This document shows positions 7,497 through 15,419 of a stretch of DNA of 64,000 nt, piece by piece. Position 1 is the stretch's first letter. Each line of letters begins with the position of its first letter. The notes below the pieces were generated by a model. It was not told the origin of the DNA. It did not search any database and saw nothing but the letters and a program-made list of their open reading frames with translations. Origin of the DNA: Actinocatenispora sera (lineage in GTDB: Bacteria > Actinomycetota > Actinomycetes > Mycobacteriales > Micromonosporaceae); the NCBI RefSeq assembly GCF_018324685.1, contig NZ_AP023354.1:5642001-5706000 (forward strand). The letters run 5' to 3'. The translations under genes were made by a program, and so were the position numbers.

Positions 7497-7902
7497 GCCC
7501 GACCGGCCGGGTCACCACGCCGACCACCCGGTCACGCGTCAACGGTCCGTACCTGCGCAAGTGGCGGTGCGCCGACGGTGTCAGGACAGGCGGTGCCTGG
7601 GCCCGGCATCGCCGTAGCTCCAGCCGCAGCGGTCCGTGCGCGGCGAGGGTGGCGTCCGCCAGCGTGCGGGTCACGAACGTACCCACGCCCGGTCTCGCCG
7701 CGACGAGCCCGTCGTGTTCCAGCTCCCGGTACGCCTTGAGCACGGTGTTGGGGTTGATCGCGAGCCGGCCGACCACGTCCTCGACCGTGGGCAGCCGGTC
7801 GCCCTCGCGCAGCATGCCCAGCCGCAGGGCGTGCCGCACCTGCTGAACGAGTTGCGCGTAGGGCGCGACGCCGGACCGCCCGTCGAGATGGAACTCGATC
7901 AT
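7465..7902 (-). CDS. YtrA-like GntR family regulator with aberrant C-terminus
   Basis: Residues 1-75 are a clear GntR winged helix (APYAQLVQQVRHALRLG, then RLPTVEDVVGRLAINPNTVLKAYRELEHDGLV and RPGVGTFV). In the YtrA subgroup this is followed by a conserved helical dimerisation tail of about 45 residues. Here the expected tail is recognisable only to about residue 96 (LADATLAAHGPLRLELRR) and then gives way to a Pro/Arg-rich sequence that runs into the 3' end of the LacI gene. I could not restore the tail by a simple single-base shift. YtrA-type genes normally precede an ABC exporter operon; none is here. It starts 12 bases after the glgP stop, so it is probably co-transcribed with glgP. Confidence 0.7.
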   Translation of the reverse strand: MIEFHLDGRSGVAPYAQLVQQVRHALRLGMLREGDRLPTVEDVVGRLAINPNTVLKAYRELEHDGLVAARPGVGTFVTRTLADATLAAHGPLRLELRRCRAQAPPVLTPSAHRHLRRYGPLTRDRVVGVVTRPVGLSAGWWRRGR

Positions 7903-7914
7903 CCCTTCCAGCGG

Positions 7915-10503
7915 TCAGGCCTGGTCCGGGTAGCGGACCAGGGGAAGGTCGGTGGGCCGGGAGAGCAGCGGGTGGGCGGGCAGGACGCGGACCGTGCAGC
8001 CGGCGGCGCCGGCGCGGGTCAGCGGGACGTCCGCGGCGTAGCTGTAGCCGGCGTCGGGATCGCCGTCGACCAGCCGCATCGGCTCGGTGACCACCCCGGT
8101 CAGCTCGTCCGAGCCGTCCTCGCCGAGCGCGCCGGTGCAGACCTGCACGCGTACCTCGGCCGGCGTCAACCGGCCGAGGCGCACCCGGGCCCGTACCCGC
8201 AGCGCCGCGCCGAGCGCGGGGGCGGTGCGGTCGTCGAGCTCCACCTGTTCGACCGCGACCGCCGGCCAGGCGGCGGTCGCCCGGCCGGCGAACTCGGCGA
8301 GCTCGCGGCCCGGTGCGCCGCCGTCGGCGGTCATCCGCCGCGACGCCAGCGCGGCCGGACGGTACAGCCGGTCGACGTACTCGGTGAGCATCCGGTCGGC
8401 GAGCACCCGCGGGCCGAGCGTGGTCAGCGTGTGCCGGACCGCCTCGACCCAGCCGCCCGGTACGCCGTCCTCGTCACGCGCGTAGAACAGCGGTACCACC
8501 TGCTGTTCGAGCAGCTCGTACAGCGCGCCGGCCTCCAGCGCGTCACGCCGGCCCGGATCGCCCACCCCGGCCGCGGTGGGGATCGCCCAGCCGTTGCGCC
8601 CGTCGTACAGCTCGTCCCACCAGCCGTCCCGGATGGACAGGTTGAGCCCGCCGTTGAGCGCCGACTTCATCCCCGAGGTCCCGCACGCCTCCAGCGGCCG
8701 CTGCGGGTTGTTGAGCCACACGTCGCAGCCGGCGACGAGGAACCGGGCCAGCCGCATGTCGTAGTCGGGCAGGAACACGATCCGCTGCCGCAGCCGCGGA
8801 TCGTCGGCGAACGTGACCATCTCCTGGATCAGCCGCTTGCCGCCGTCGTCGGCCGGATGTGCCTTGCCCGCCACCACGACCTGGACCGGCCGGTCGGTGT
8901 CGGTGAGCAGCCGCTGCAGCCGGGCCCGGTCGGCGAGCATCAGGGTCAGCCGCTTGTAGCTCGGTACCCGCCGGGCGAAGCCGATCGTCAGCACGTCCGG
9001 GTCGAGCGCGTCGGCCACCCAGCCGAGTTCGGCCTCGGTGGCGCCGCGCCGCAGCGCCGACGCGCGCAGCCGGCGGCGCACCTCGGCGACCAGGTTGGCG
9101 CGCAGCTCGCGGCGCACCGCCCACAGGTCGCCGGCGGGCATCGCGGCCACCCTCGCGAACGCATCCGTCTCGTACGGCGCCTCGGCCGCGGCCGAGTCCG
9201 AGGTGTCGACGCCGGCTCGCTGCGCCAGCTCCAGCCCCGGCCTGGACACCCAGGTACCGCCGTGCACGCCATTGGTGACCGAGGTGATGGGCACCTCGGC
9301 GACGTCGAAGCCGGGCCACAGCGAGGCGAACATCTCCCGGCTGACCTGGCCGTGCAGGGCGGACACGCCGTTGGCGTGCTGGGCCAGCCGCAGCCCCATG
9401 TGCGCCATGTTGAACACCGCCGGGTCGGTCTCCGCACCCAGCGCGAGGATCCGGTCGGCCGGCATCCCGGGGCTCGCGTTGTCCCCGCCGAAGAACCGCT
9501 CGATCGTCTCGCGCGGGAACCGGTCGATGCCGGCCGGTACCGGGGTGTGGGTGGTGAACACGGTGCCGGCCCGCACGATCCGCAGCGCCGCGTCGAAGTC
9601 CAGCTCGCCCGGCTCGACCAGCTCCCGGATCCGTTCCAGGCCAAGGAATCCGGCGTGCCCCTCGTTGGTGTGGTACACCTCCGGCGCGGGCGCACCGGTG
9701 ACCCGGCACCAGGCCCGTACCGCGCGGACACCGCCGATGCCGAGCAGCGCCTCCTGGACCAACCGGTGGTCGACCCCGCCGCCGTAGAGCCGGTCGGTGA
9801 CGGCCCGCTCGGCCGGCCCGTTGTCCGGCACGTCGCTGTCGAGCAGCAGCAGCGTGACCCGGCCGACGTACGCCTGCCAGACCTGGGCCCGCAGGGTGCG
9901 CCCCTCGGGCAGCCCGACGCCGATCAGCACCGGCGCACCGGACGCCTCGCGCAGCAACCGCAGCGGCAGCTGGCCGGGGTCCACCGTCGGGTACTGCTCG
10001 GTCTGCCAGCCGTCCGCGGTCAGCCCCTGGGTGAAGTACCCGGCGCGGTAGAGCAGCCCGACCGCGACGATCGGTACGCCCAGATCGCTCGCCGTCTTCA
10101 GGTGGTCGCCAGCGAGGATGCCGAGCCCGCCGGAGTACTGCGGCTGCGTCTCCGTGATGCCGAACTCCGGGGAGAAGTACGCGATCGAGACCGGCGCGTC
10201 GGCCGGCAGCGTCTGGTACCAGCGGGGTTCGGTCAGGTAGCGGCGCAGGTCGGCGTGGACCGCGTCGAGCCGCAGCCGGAACTCCGGGTCGCCGGCGAGC
10301 TCGGCCAGCCGCGGCGCGGACACCTGCGCCAGCAGCCGGACCGGGTCCTGCCCGACCGAGCGCCAGCCGGCCGGGTCGATCGCCGCGAACAGGTCACGGG
10401 TGGGTGGATGCCAGGCCCAGCGCAGGTTGCCGGCAATGTCGTCGAGGGCGGCCAGCGGCTCGGGCAGGGTGGCCCGGACCGTGAACCGTCGGAGCGCTCT
10501 CAC
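7915..10503 (-). CDS. glgP: Alpha-glucan (glycogen) phosphorylase GlgP
   Basis: This 862-residue enzyme of the actinobacterial/thermophile phosphorylase type has an N-terminal DUF3417-like region (about 1-110) before the GT35 catalytic fold. Landmarks are YFSPEFGI with QYSGGLGILAGDH near 110-135, TTHTPVPAGIDRF near 318-330 and the PLP-binding lysine in CGTSGMKSALNGG near residue 606. It releases glucose-1-phosphate from non-reducing ends of alpha-1,4 glucan. GlgX should remove the remaining branches. The same enzyme group can also degrade GlgE-derived glucan. A GntR gene follows directly. The start at ATG 10503 gives the family-typical N-terminus. Confidence 0.95.
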   Translation of the reverse strand: MRALRRFTVRATLPEPLAALDDIAGNLRWAWHPPTRDLFAAIDPAGWRSVGQDPVRLLAQVSAPRLAELAGDPEFRLRLDAVHADLRRYLTEPRWYQTLPADAPVSIAYFSPEFGITETQPQYSGGLGILAGDHLKTASDLGVPIVAVGLLYRAGYFTQGLTADGWQTEQYPTVDPGQLPLRLLREASGAPVLIGVGLPEGRTLRAQVWQAYVGRVTLLLLDSDVPDNGPAERAVTDRLYGGGVDHRLVQEALLGIGGVRAVRAWCRVTGAPAPEVYHTNEGHAGFLGLERIRELVEPGELDFDAALRIVRAGTVFTTHTPVPAGIDRFPRETIERFFGGDNASPGMPADRILALGAETDPAVFNMAHMGLRLAQHANGVSALHGQVSREMFASLWPGFDVAEVPITSVTNGVHGGTWVSRPGLELAQRAGVDTSDSAAAEAPYETDAFARVAAMPAGDLWAVRRELRANLVAEVRRRLRASALRRGATEAELGWVADALDPDVLTIGFARRVPSYKRLTLMLADRARLQRLLTDTDRPVQVVVAGKAHPADDGGKRLIQEMVTFADDPRLRQRIVFLPDYDMRLARFLVAGCDVWLNNPQRPLEACGTSGMKSALNGGLNLSIRDGWWDELYDGRNGWAIPTAAGVGDPGRRDALEAGALYELLEQQVVPLFYARDEDGVPGGWVEAVRHTLTTLGPRVLADRMLTEYVDRLYRPAALASRRMTADGGAPGRELAEFAGRATAAWPAVAVEQVELDDRTAPALGAALRVRARVRLGRLTPAEVRVQVCTGALGEDGSDELTGVVTEPMRLVDGDPDAGYSYAADVPLTRAGAAGCTVRVLPAHPLLSRPTDLPLVRYPDQA

Positions 10504-10621
10504 GGGTTCTGGACAGTACCGGCTGCGCGCCGCAAGCTGGGCCGAAACGCCCTAGAGCCGGTGGGGGAACCTTCGAACGAGCGAGCCGGAGTCGGTTCGC
10601 CCGCTCGCCTGAACGCACCCG

Positions 10622-11830
10622 TCACGGCGCGGGGTCCGGTTCGGGTTCGTCGGCGTCGTTGCCCTCGAAGATCTCCTCCCGGGCGGAGGCCAACGCGGTC
10701 AGCACCGCGCCGTGCAGCACCGGGTCGGCGGCGATGGTGGTACCGACGACCCTCGGGGCGACCGGCGCGAGCTCGCGCACCTCGCGTTCCACCCGGGCCG
10801 CGAGCTCGTCGCCGCCGGCCTGGCCCACCTCGCCGGCGAGCACCACCAGCCCGGGGTCGAGCACGACGGACACGGCGGCGGCGCCGAGCGCGATGCGCCG
10901 GGCGATCTCGTCCAGCAGCGCCCCGCCGCGGTCCGGGTCGGCGACCGCGGCGGCCACCGCCGCGGCGGCGGTGCGCTGGCGGAAGCCGTGTTCGCGGGCG
11001 AGCGCCCGGATCGGCTCGGCGCCGGCGAGCGCGCTGAACGGTGCCTTGTGCGCGCGGGTGACCCCGTGCACCAGTTCGACGCCGGGCACCGGCAGGTAGC
11101 CGACCTCGCCGGCGGCACCGAGCACGCCCTGGTAGAGCCGGCCGTCGAGCATCACGCCGACGCCCATGCCGCGGTCGCACCACAGCAGCACGAAGTCGTC
11201 CACGCCGGCGCCGGCACCGAGCCGGTGCTCGGCCACGGCGGCCAGGTTGACGTCGTTGACGATCCGTACCGGCCGGTTCAGGTCGGCGGTGAGCGCGGCG
11301 AGCAGGCCGCGGTGCCAGCGCGGGAGCTCCCAGGAGAACGACACCTCGCCGGAGCGTGGGTCGATCACGCCGGGCGAGCCGAGGACCACGTGGCGGATCT
11401 TGCCGGCCGGCACCTCGGCGGCCTTCGCCGCCTGCGCGAGCACCTCGTGCACCAGCCCGACCGGGTCGTCGGAGATGTCGGCGGCGACCTCGACCCGGCC
11501 GTGTTCGACGCCGGTGAGGTCGGCGGCCGAAGCGGTGACACCGTGCGGCCCGATCGCCATGCCCACCACGTACGCGGCGGACGCCACGACCGCGTAGAGC
11601 TGGGCGTTTGGCCCGCGGCCACCGGCGGACACGCCGACCCGCTCGACCAGGCCGCGCTGCTCCAGCCGTTCGACCAGCTGGGACGCGGTGACCTTCGACA
11701 GCCCGGTCAGCTCGCCGAGCTTGGCCCGGGTCAGCGGGCCGTGCGCGAGCAGCAGTTCGAGGGCAGCGCGGTCATTAAGAGCTCGTAACAACCGCGGCGT
11801 CCCGGGCTGACGGCGTCGACTCATCACCAT
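10622..11830 (-). CDS. ROK family transcriptional repressor
   Basis: The 402-residue protein has an N-terminal winged helix-turn-helix (about residues 14-75, LTRAKLGELTGLSKVTASQLVERLEQ) and a ROK sugar-kinase-like domain (about 85-385). The ROK phosphate and sugar loops are recognisable (VVLGSPGVIDPRSG; GAAGEVGYLPVPG). The zinc motif CxCGxxGCxE found after the GEVGH-type segment in most ROK proteins is absent: this segment has no cysteine. That suggests a pure regulator or an altered fold. Start ATG 11830 has GAGG seven bases upstream. It is divergent from the sugar importer operon, with a perfect palindrome 16 bases upstream of its start, so self-regulation and control of that operon are likely. 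Confidence 0.88.
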   Translation of the reverse strand: MVMSRRRQPGTPRLLRALNDRAALELLLAHGPLTRAKLGELTGLSKVTASQLVERLEQRGLVERVGVSAGGRGPNAQLYAVVASAAYVVGMAIGPHGVTASAADLTGVEHGRVEVAADISDDPVGLVHEVLAQAAKAAEVPAGKIRHVVLGSPGVIDPRSGEVSFSWELPRWHRGLLAALTADLNRPVRIVNDVNLAAVAEHRLGAGAGVDDFVLLWCDRGMGVGVMLDGRLYQGVLGAAGEVGYLPVPGVELVHGVTRAHKAPFSALAGAEPIRALAREHGFRQRTAAAAVAAAVADPDRGGALLDEIARRIALGAAAVSVVLDPGLVVLAGEVGQAGGDELAARVEREVRELAPVAPRVVGTTIAADPVLHGAVLTALASAREEIFEGNDADEPEPDPAP

Positions 11831-11845
11831 TCGTCCTCTAGTCTT

Positions 11846-11860
11846 TAGGAAACTTTCCTA
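11846..11860. promoter_or_regulatory. Perfect ROK-type operator TAGGAAA-C-TTTCCTA
   Basis: A 15-base perfect palindrome lies in the AT-rich gap between the divergent ROK and solute-binding-protein genes, 16 bases upstream of the ROK start. It abuts a TATTAA sequence (11859-11864) that could be the rightward -10 box. Half-sites of this kind (AGGAAA/TTTCCT) are known for ROK repressors of sugar importer genes. Assignment to this ROK protein is inference from position and symmetry. Confidence 0.75.
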
Positions 11861-12054
11861 TTAAATTCTCTCAGGGACACCCGCCAGCTTAGAGCGCCGT
11901 GCGGTCGCGGTTGCCGTGCGCCGCACGGTGCCCGCAGTCGACCGCGCCCGTACCGGTCGTCGACGGGCGGCCGGCAGCGGCACCGTGCCGCGCGGCGACC
12001 GGCGAGCGTGCCGGCGGGCTCGCCCTTCGAGCGCACCACATCCAGGGAGGATGC

Positions 12055-13380
12055 GTGAAACATCGGCTGATGGCCGCCGCCGGACTGGCCGCGGTTCTGT
12101 TGGGAGCCGCGGCGTGCGGCAACGGCAGTGGCTCCACCGGCAGTACCGGCAAGATCGACACCAGGGGCGACAAGAGCGCGACCGGCACGCTCACGGTCTG
12201 GCTGCAGGTGGACGCGCAGTCCAGCTGGCCGAACGCGGTCAAGGCCGCCACCACCTCGTTCCACAAGAAGTTCCCCAAGGTCAAGGTCAAGGTGAGCTAC
12301 CAGGCCTGGAACGATCACCTGACCAAGCTGGACGCGGCCCTGACCGGCACCCACGTGCCGGACGTGGTCGAGATGGGCGACACCGAGACCACCTCGTACC
12401 TCGCCAACGGCGCGTTCCGGGACCTGACTGACTCGAAGAACCTGTTCGCCGACTCGGCCAACTGGAACTCCGGCCTCGCCGCGTCCTGCACGTACGAGGG
12501 CAAGGTCTACTGCGTGCCCTACTACTCGGGCAGCCGGATCGTGTTCTACCGCAAGGACATGTTCGCCAAGGCCGGCATCAGCGCTCCGCCGAAGACCCTC
12601 GCCGAGCTGATGACCGACGGCGGCAAGCTGAACAAGAAGTACGGCTCCGACCCGAAGTTCTCCGCCTTCTACATGCCGGGCAAGTTCTGGTACTCGGCGA
12701 TGTCGTTCGTGCAGGACGCCGGCGGCACCATCGCCACCAAGAAGGGCGACAAGTGGGTCGGCGGACTCGACTCGCCGGCCGCGATCAAGGGCCTGACCCA
12801 GTGGAAGGCGCTGTCCGACCAGCTGTCGAAGGCCAGCAAGACCAACGACGAGGCGCACCCGCAGCAGTACACGGTGATGGCCCAGGGCCACGTGGCCATG
12901 ATGTACGGCCTGGGGTGGGAAGGCGGCAGCGTCTCCGCCGACGGCAACGGCGGCAACCCGAAGCTGAAGGACTCCATCGGCAGCTTCGCGATGCCCAGCG
13001 GCTCGGGCAAGCAGGCCATGCAGTCGTTCGCCGGTGGTTCGGACCTCGCGATCACGGCCAAGAGCCAGCACCCGGACTGGGCGGCGGCCTGGACCGCGGC
13101 GATGACCTCGCAGTCCAACGAGACGCTGCTGATGAAGGCCGGCAACGTGCCGAACACCACCACGCTGCTGGAGCAGGCCAAGTCGGACCCGACGCTGTCC
13201 GCCGCCGCCTCGTCGGCCACCGACAGCTGGATGGTGCCGATCGCGACCGGCTGGCCGAAGGTCGAGAAGAGCAACATCCTGCAGAACGGCCTGTCCGCCA
13301 TCGCGACCGGCTCCCAGAGCGTCGCGGACGCCTGTAAGCAGATGAACCAGCAGGTCGAACAGGCGCTCAACGCGTCCTGA
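12055..13380 (+). CDS. Sugar ABC transporter substrate-binding lipoprotein (CUT1, DasA-like)
   Basis: The 441-residue extracellular solute-binding protein has a lipoprotein signal peptide (KHRLMAAAGLAAVLLGAAAC, Cys about 21), so it should be anchored to the outer face of the membrane. The mature part has the family-1 binding fold: TLTVWLQVD, KFPKVKVKVSY, the PDVVEMGDTE cleft segment, and GNVPNTTTLLEQAKSD near the end. GTG 12055 is chosen because AGGGAGG precedes it by six bases. Together with the two permeases and the GH3 enzyme downstream it matches the order of the Streptomyces dasABC-dasD chitobiose system. The actual ligand (chitooligosaccharide, GlcNAc/MurNAc saccharide or another) is not determined. 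Confidence 0.9.
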   Translation: MKHRLMAAAGLAAVLLGAAACGNGSGSTGSTGKIDTRGDKSATGTLTVWLQVDAQSSWPNAVKAATTSFHKKFPKVKVKVSYQAWNDHLTKLDAALTGTHVPDVVEMGDTETTSYLANGAFRDLTDSKNLFADSANWNSGLAASCTYEGKVYCVPYYSGSRIVFYRKDMFAKAGISAPPKTLAELMTDGGKLNKKYGSDPKFSAFYMPGKFWYSAMSFVQDAGGTIATKKGDKWVGGLDSPAAIKGLTQWKALSDQLSKASKTNDEAHPQQYTVMAQGHVAMMYGLGWEGGSVSADGNGGNPKLKDSIGSFAMPSGSGKQAMQSFAGGSDLAITAKSQHPDWAAAWTAAMTSQSNETLLMKAGNVPNTTTLLEQAKSDPTLSAAASSATDSWMVPIATGWPKVEKSNILQNGLSAIATGSQSVADACKQMNQQVEQALNAS

Positions 13381-13412
13381 CCGACGAAGACCCGCCGGGT
13401 CGGCTCCCCTCG

Positions 13413-13458
13413 ATCGGGTCGGCCCGGCATCCACCCCGCACGGCCGGGCCGGGCCGAT
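13413..13458 (+). other. Intercistronic stem-loop between binding protein and first permease
   Basis: Segments 13413-13428 and 13443-13458 pair over 16 positions with two mismatches around a 14-base loop. Such hairpins after binding-protein genes often protect the 3' end of an abundant upstream mRNA or partly terminate transcription, so that binding protein exceeds permease. That role is inferred from position. Confidence 0.55.
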
Positions 13459-13534
13459 CCGATCTCCGGGTCGGCCCGGCGAGCACGCGCACCGCAGAGC
13501 CGGCCGGTGTACCACACTCACCGCAGGGAGCAGC

Positions 13535-14503
13535 ATGTCCGCGTCCACCCAGGCCCCGGCCAAAGCCGCCGGTGCGGCTCCGCCGGGGCCGCCGCCTCGC
13601 CGCCGGCGCCGTCTCGCTCCGACGGCGATCGGCTACCTGCTCATCCTGCCGACCGTGGTCGTGCTCGTCGGCGTCCAGGGGTACCCGCTGGTCAAGCTCG
13701 CGCTGCTGTCGGTGCAGGACCTGACCCAGCGGGAGCTGTTCAGCGGGCTGCCGGCGCCGTTCATCGGCCTCGGCAACTACGCGACGATCCTCTCCGACCC
13801 CGACTTCCTCCTCGTGGTGCTGCGCACCGTGGTGTTCACCGCAGCGAACGTGGCGCTGACCCTGGTGCTCGCCACCGCGCTCGCGCTGGTGATGCGGGCG
13901 GCATCGCGGTGGTGCCGGTTGCTGCTCACCGTCGTCCTCATCTGCGTGTGGGCGATGCCGCAGGTGGTGTCGACACTGGTGTTCAACTGGCTGTTCGACT
14001 ACGAGTTCGGCGTGGTGAACTGGCTGATCGGACGGTTGCCCGGGGTCGACATGAACGGGCACGACTGGTACGCGAACACGATCTCCGGGTTCGGTGTGAT
14101 CACCCTGATCGTCGTCTGGGGTGCGATCCCGTTCGTCGCGATCACCCTGTATGCCGGCATCTCCCAGGTGCCGAAGGAGCTGGAGGAGGCGGCCCGGGTC
14201 GACGGCGCGAACGGTCGGCAGATCTTCTTGCGGGTCACCTACCCGATCCTGCGGCCGATCTACACCATCGTCACGGTGCTGTCGGTGATCTGGGACTTCC
14301 AGGTGTTCAACCAGGTCTGGGTGGCGCGCGGCGGCCGGCCGGAACCGCAGTACCAGATTCTCGGGGTCTATTCGTTCGTGCGGGCCTTCGGCGTCAACGA
14401 GTACAGCCTCGGCGCCGCGATCGCGGTGATCACGGTGCTGCTGCTGCTGGTCTTCACGGTGTTCTACATCCGGCAGAGCCTGCGCCGAGGGGAGATCGAC
14501 TGA
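13535..14503 (+). CDS. Sugar ABC transporter permease 1 (MalF-type)
   Basis: The 322-residue inner-membrane protein has a basic Pro-rich cytoplasmic start and about six hydrophobic helices beginning at residue 30 (PTAIGYLLILPTVVVLV). The cytoplasmic EAA loop reads EEAARVDGANGRQIF near residue 215, which docks on the ABC ATPase. It pairs with the following permease. No ATPase gene is in the operon, so a shared ATPase of the MsiK type encoded elsewhere is expected for CUT1 importers in actinomycetes. The stop overlaps the next start (TGATG at 14501-14505). An AGGGAGCAGC ribosome site precedes ATG 13535. Confidence 0.9.
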   Translation: MSASTQAPAKAAGAAPPGPPPRRRRRLAPTAIGYLLILPTVVVLVGVQGYPLVKLALLSVQDLTQRELFSGLPAPFIGLGNYATILSDPDFLLVVLRTVVFTAANVALTLVLATALALVMRAASRWCRLLLTVVLICVWAMPQVVSTLVFNWLFDYEFGVVNWLIGRLPGVDMNGHDWYANTISGFGVITLIVVWGAIPFVAITLYAGISQVPKELEEAARVDGANGRQIFLRVTYPILRPIYTIVTVLSVIWDFQVFNQVWVARGGRPEPQYQILGVYSFVRAFGVNEYSLGAAIAVITVLLLLVFTVFYIRQSLRRGEID

Positions 14504-15363
14504 TGACGAGCGAGCCCACCAGGCCGCCCCGCCGCGGCCGGCGCGGTGGCGGCCGGATCGCCGCCAACATCGTCGGCGTGGCCGCCTCGGTCCTGCTGAT
14601 CTTCCCGGTGTACTGGATGGTGCTCACCGCCTTCAAGCCGGGCGACGAGCTGCTGACCTACACCCCGCACTTCGCCACCCTGCATCCCACGCTGGCGAAC
14701 TTCTCCCGCGCGATCCACGCGCCGCACTTCGGTGACGCGCTGGGCAACAGCGTGCTCATCGCGTTCAGTACGATGATCATCGCGTTGGTGCTGGCGCTGC
14801 TCGCGGCCGTCGCCATCGCCCGGTTCCGCTGGTACGGGCGGCGGGCGTTCATCTTCGCCATCCTGGTCGTGCAGATGGTGCCGATGTCCGCGCTGCTCAT
14901 CCCGCTCTACCTGATGCTCAACTCGATCGATGCGGTCAACAAGCTGTCCGGGGTGGTCCTGACCTACCTCGCGTTCGTCCTGCCGTTCAGCATCTGGACG
15001 CTGCGCGGGTTCGTCGCCGGCGTGCCGGCGGAGCTGGAGGAGGCGGCGATGGTCGACGGCTGCACCCGGCTGCAGGCGTTCTTCCGGATCGTGCTGCCGC
15101 TGGTGTTCCCCGGGCTGGTGGCGACGTCGATCTACGCGCTCATCCAGTCCTGGAACGAGTACATCATGGCGTACGTGCTGCTCTCCGACCAGAAGAAGGA
15201 GACGCTGCCGGTGTGGCTGGTGTCGTTCGTCTCCGCGCACGGCGTCGACTACGGGGCGCTGATGGCGGGCGCGACGATGATGGCGCTGCCCGTGGTCGTG
15301 TTCTTCGCCATCATCCAGCGGCACGTCGCGAGCGGCCTGACCGCCGGCGCGGTCAAGGGATGA
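14503..15363 (+). CDS. Sugar ABC transporter permease 2 (MalG-type)
   Basis: The 286-residue membrane protein has six helices. The first (IAANIVGVAASVLLIFPVYWMVLTAFK) is followed by a large extracytoplasmic loop, and the EAA motif EEAAMVDGCTRLQAFF is near residue 182. Its start is the ATG at 14503, which shares one base with the stop of permease 1; the open frame upstream is only a shadow of that gene. With permease 1 it forms the membrane channel of the CUT1 importer. The GH3 gene follows 56 bases later. Confidence 0.9.
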   Translation: MTSEPTRPPRRGRRGGGRIAANIVGVAASVLLIFPVYWMVLTAFKPGDELLTYTPHFATLHPTLANFSRAIHAPHFGDALGNSVLIAFSTMIIALVLALLAAVAIARFRWYGRRAFIFAILVVQMVPMSALLIPLYLMLNSIDAVNKLSGVVLTYLAFVLPFSIWTLRGFVAGVPAELEEAAMVDGCTRLQAFFRIVLPLVFPGLVATSIYALIQSWNEYIMAYVLLSDQKKETLPVWLVSFVSAHGVDYGALMAGATMMALPVVVFFAIIQRHVASGLTAGAVKG

Positions 15364-15419
15364 GGCAGGCAGCGCAGCTCGTCCGGGGAGCACAGTGAGC
15401 GATCGAAAGGCCGTAACCG

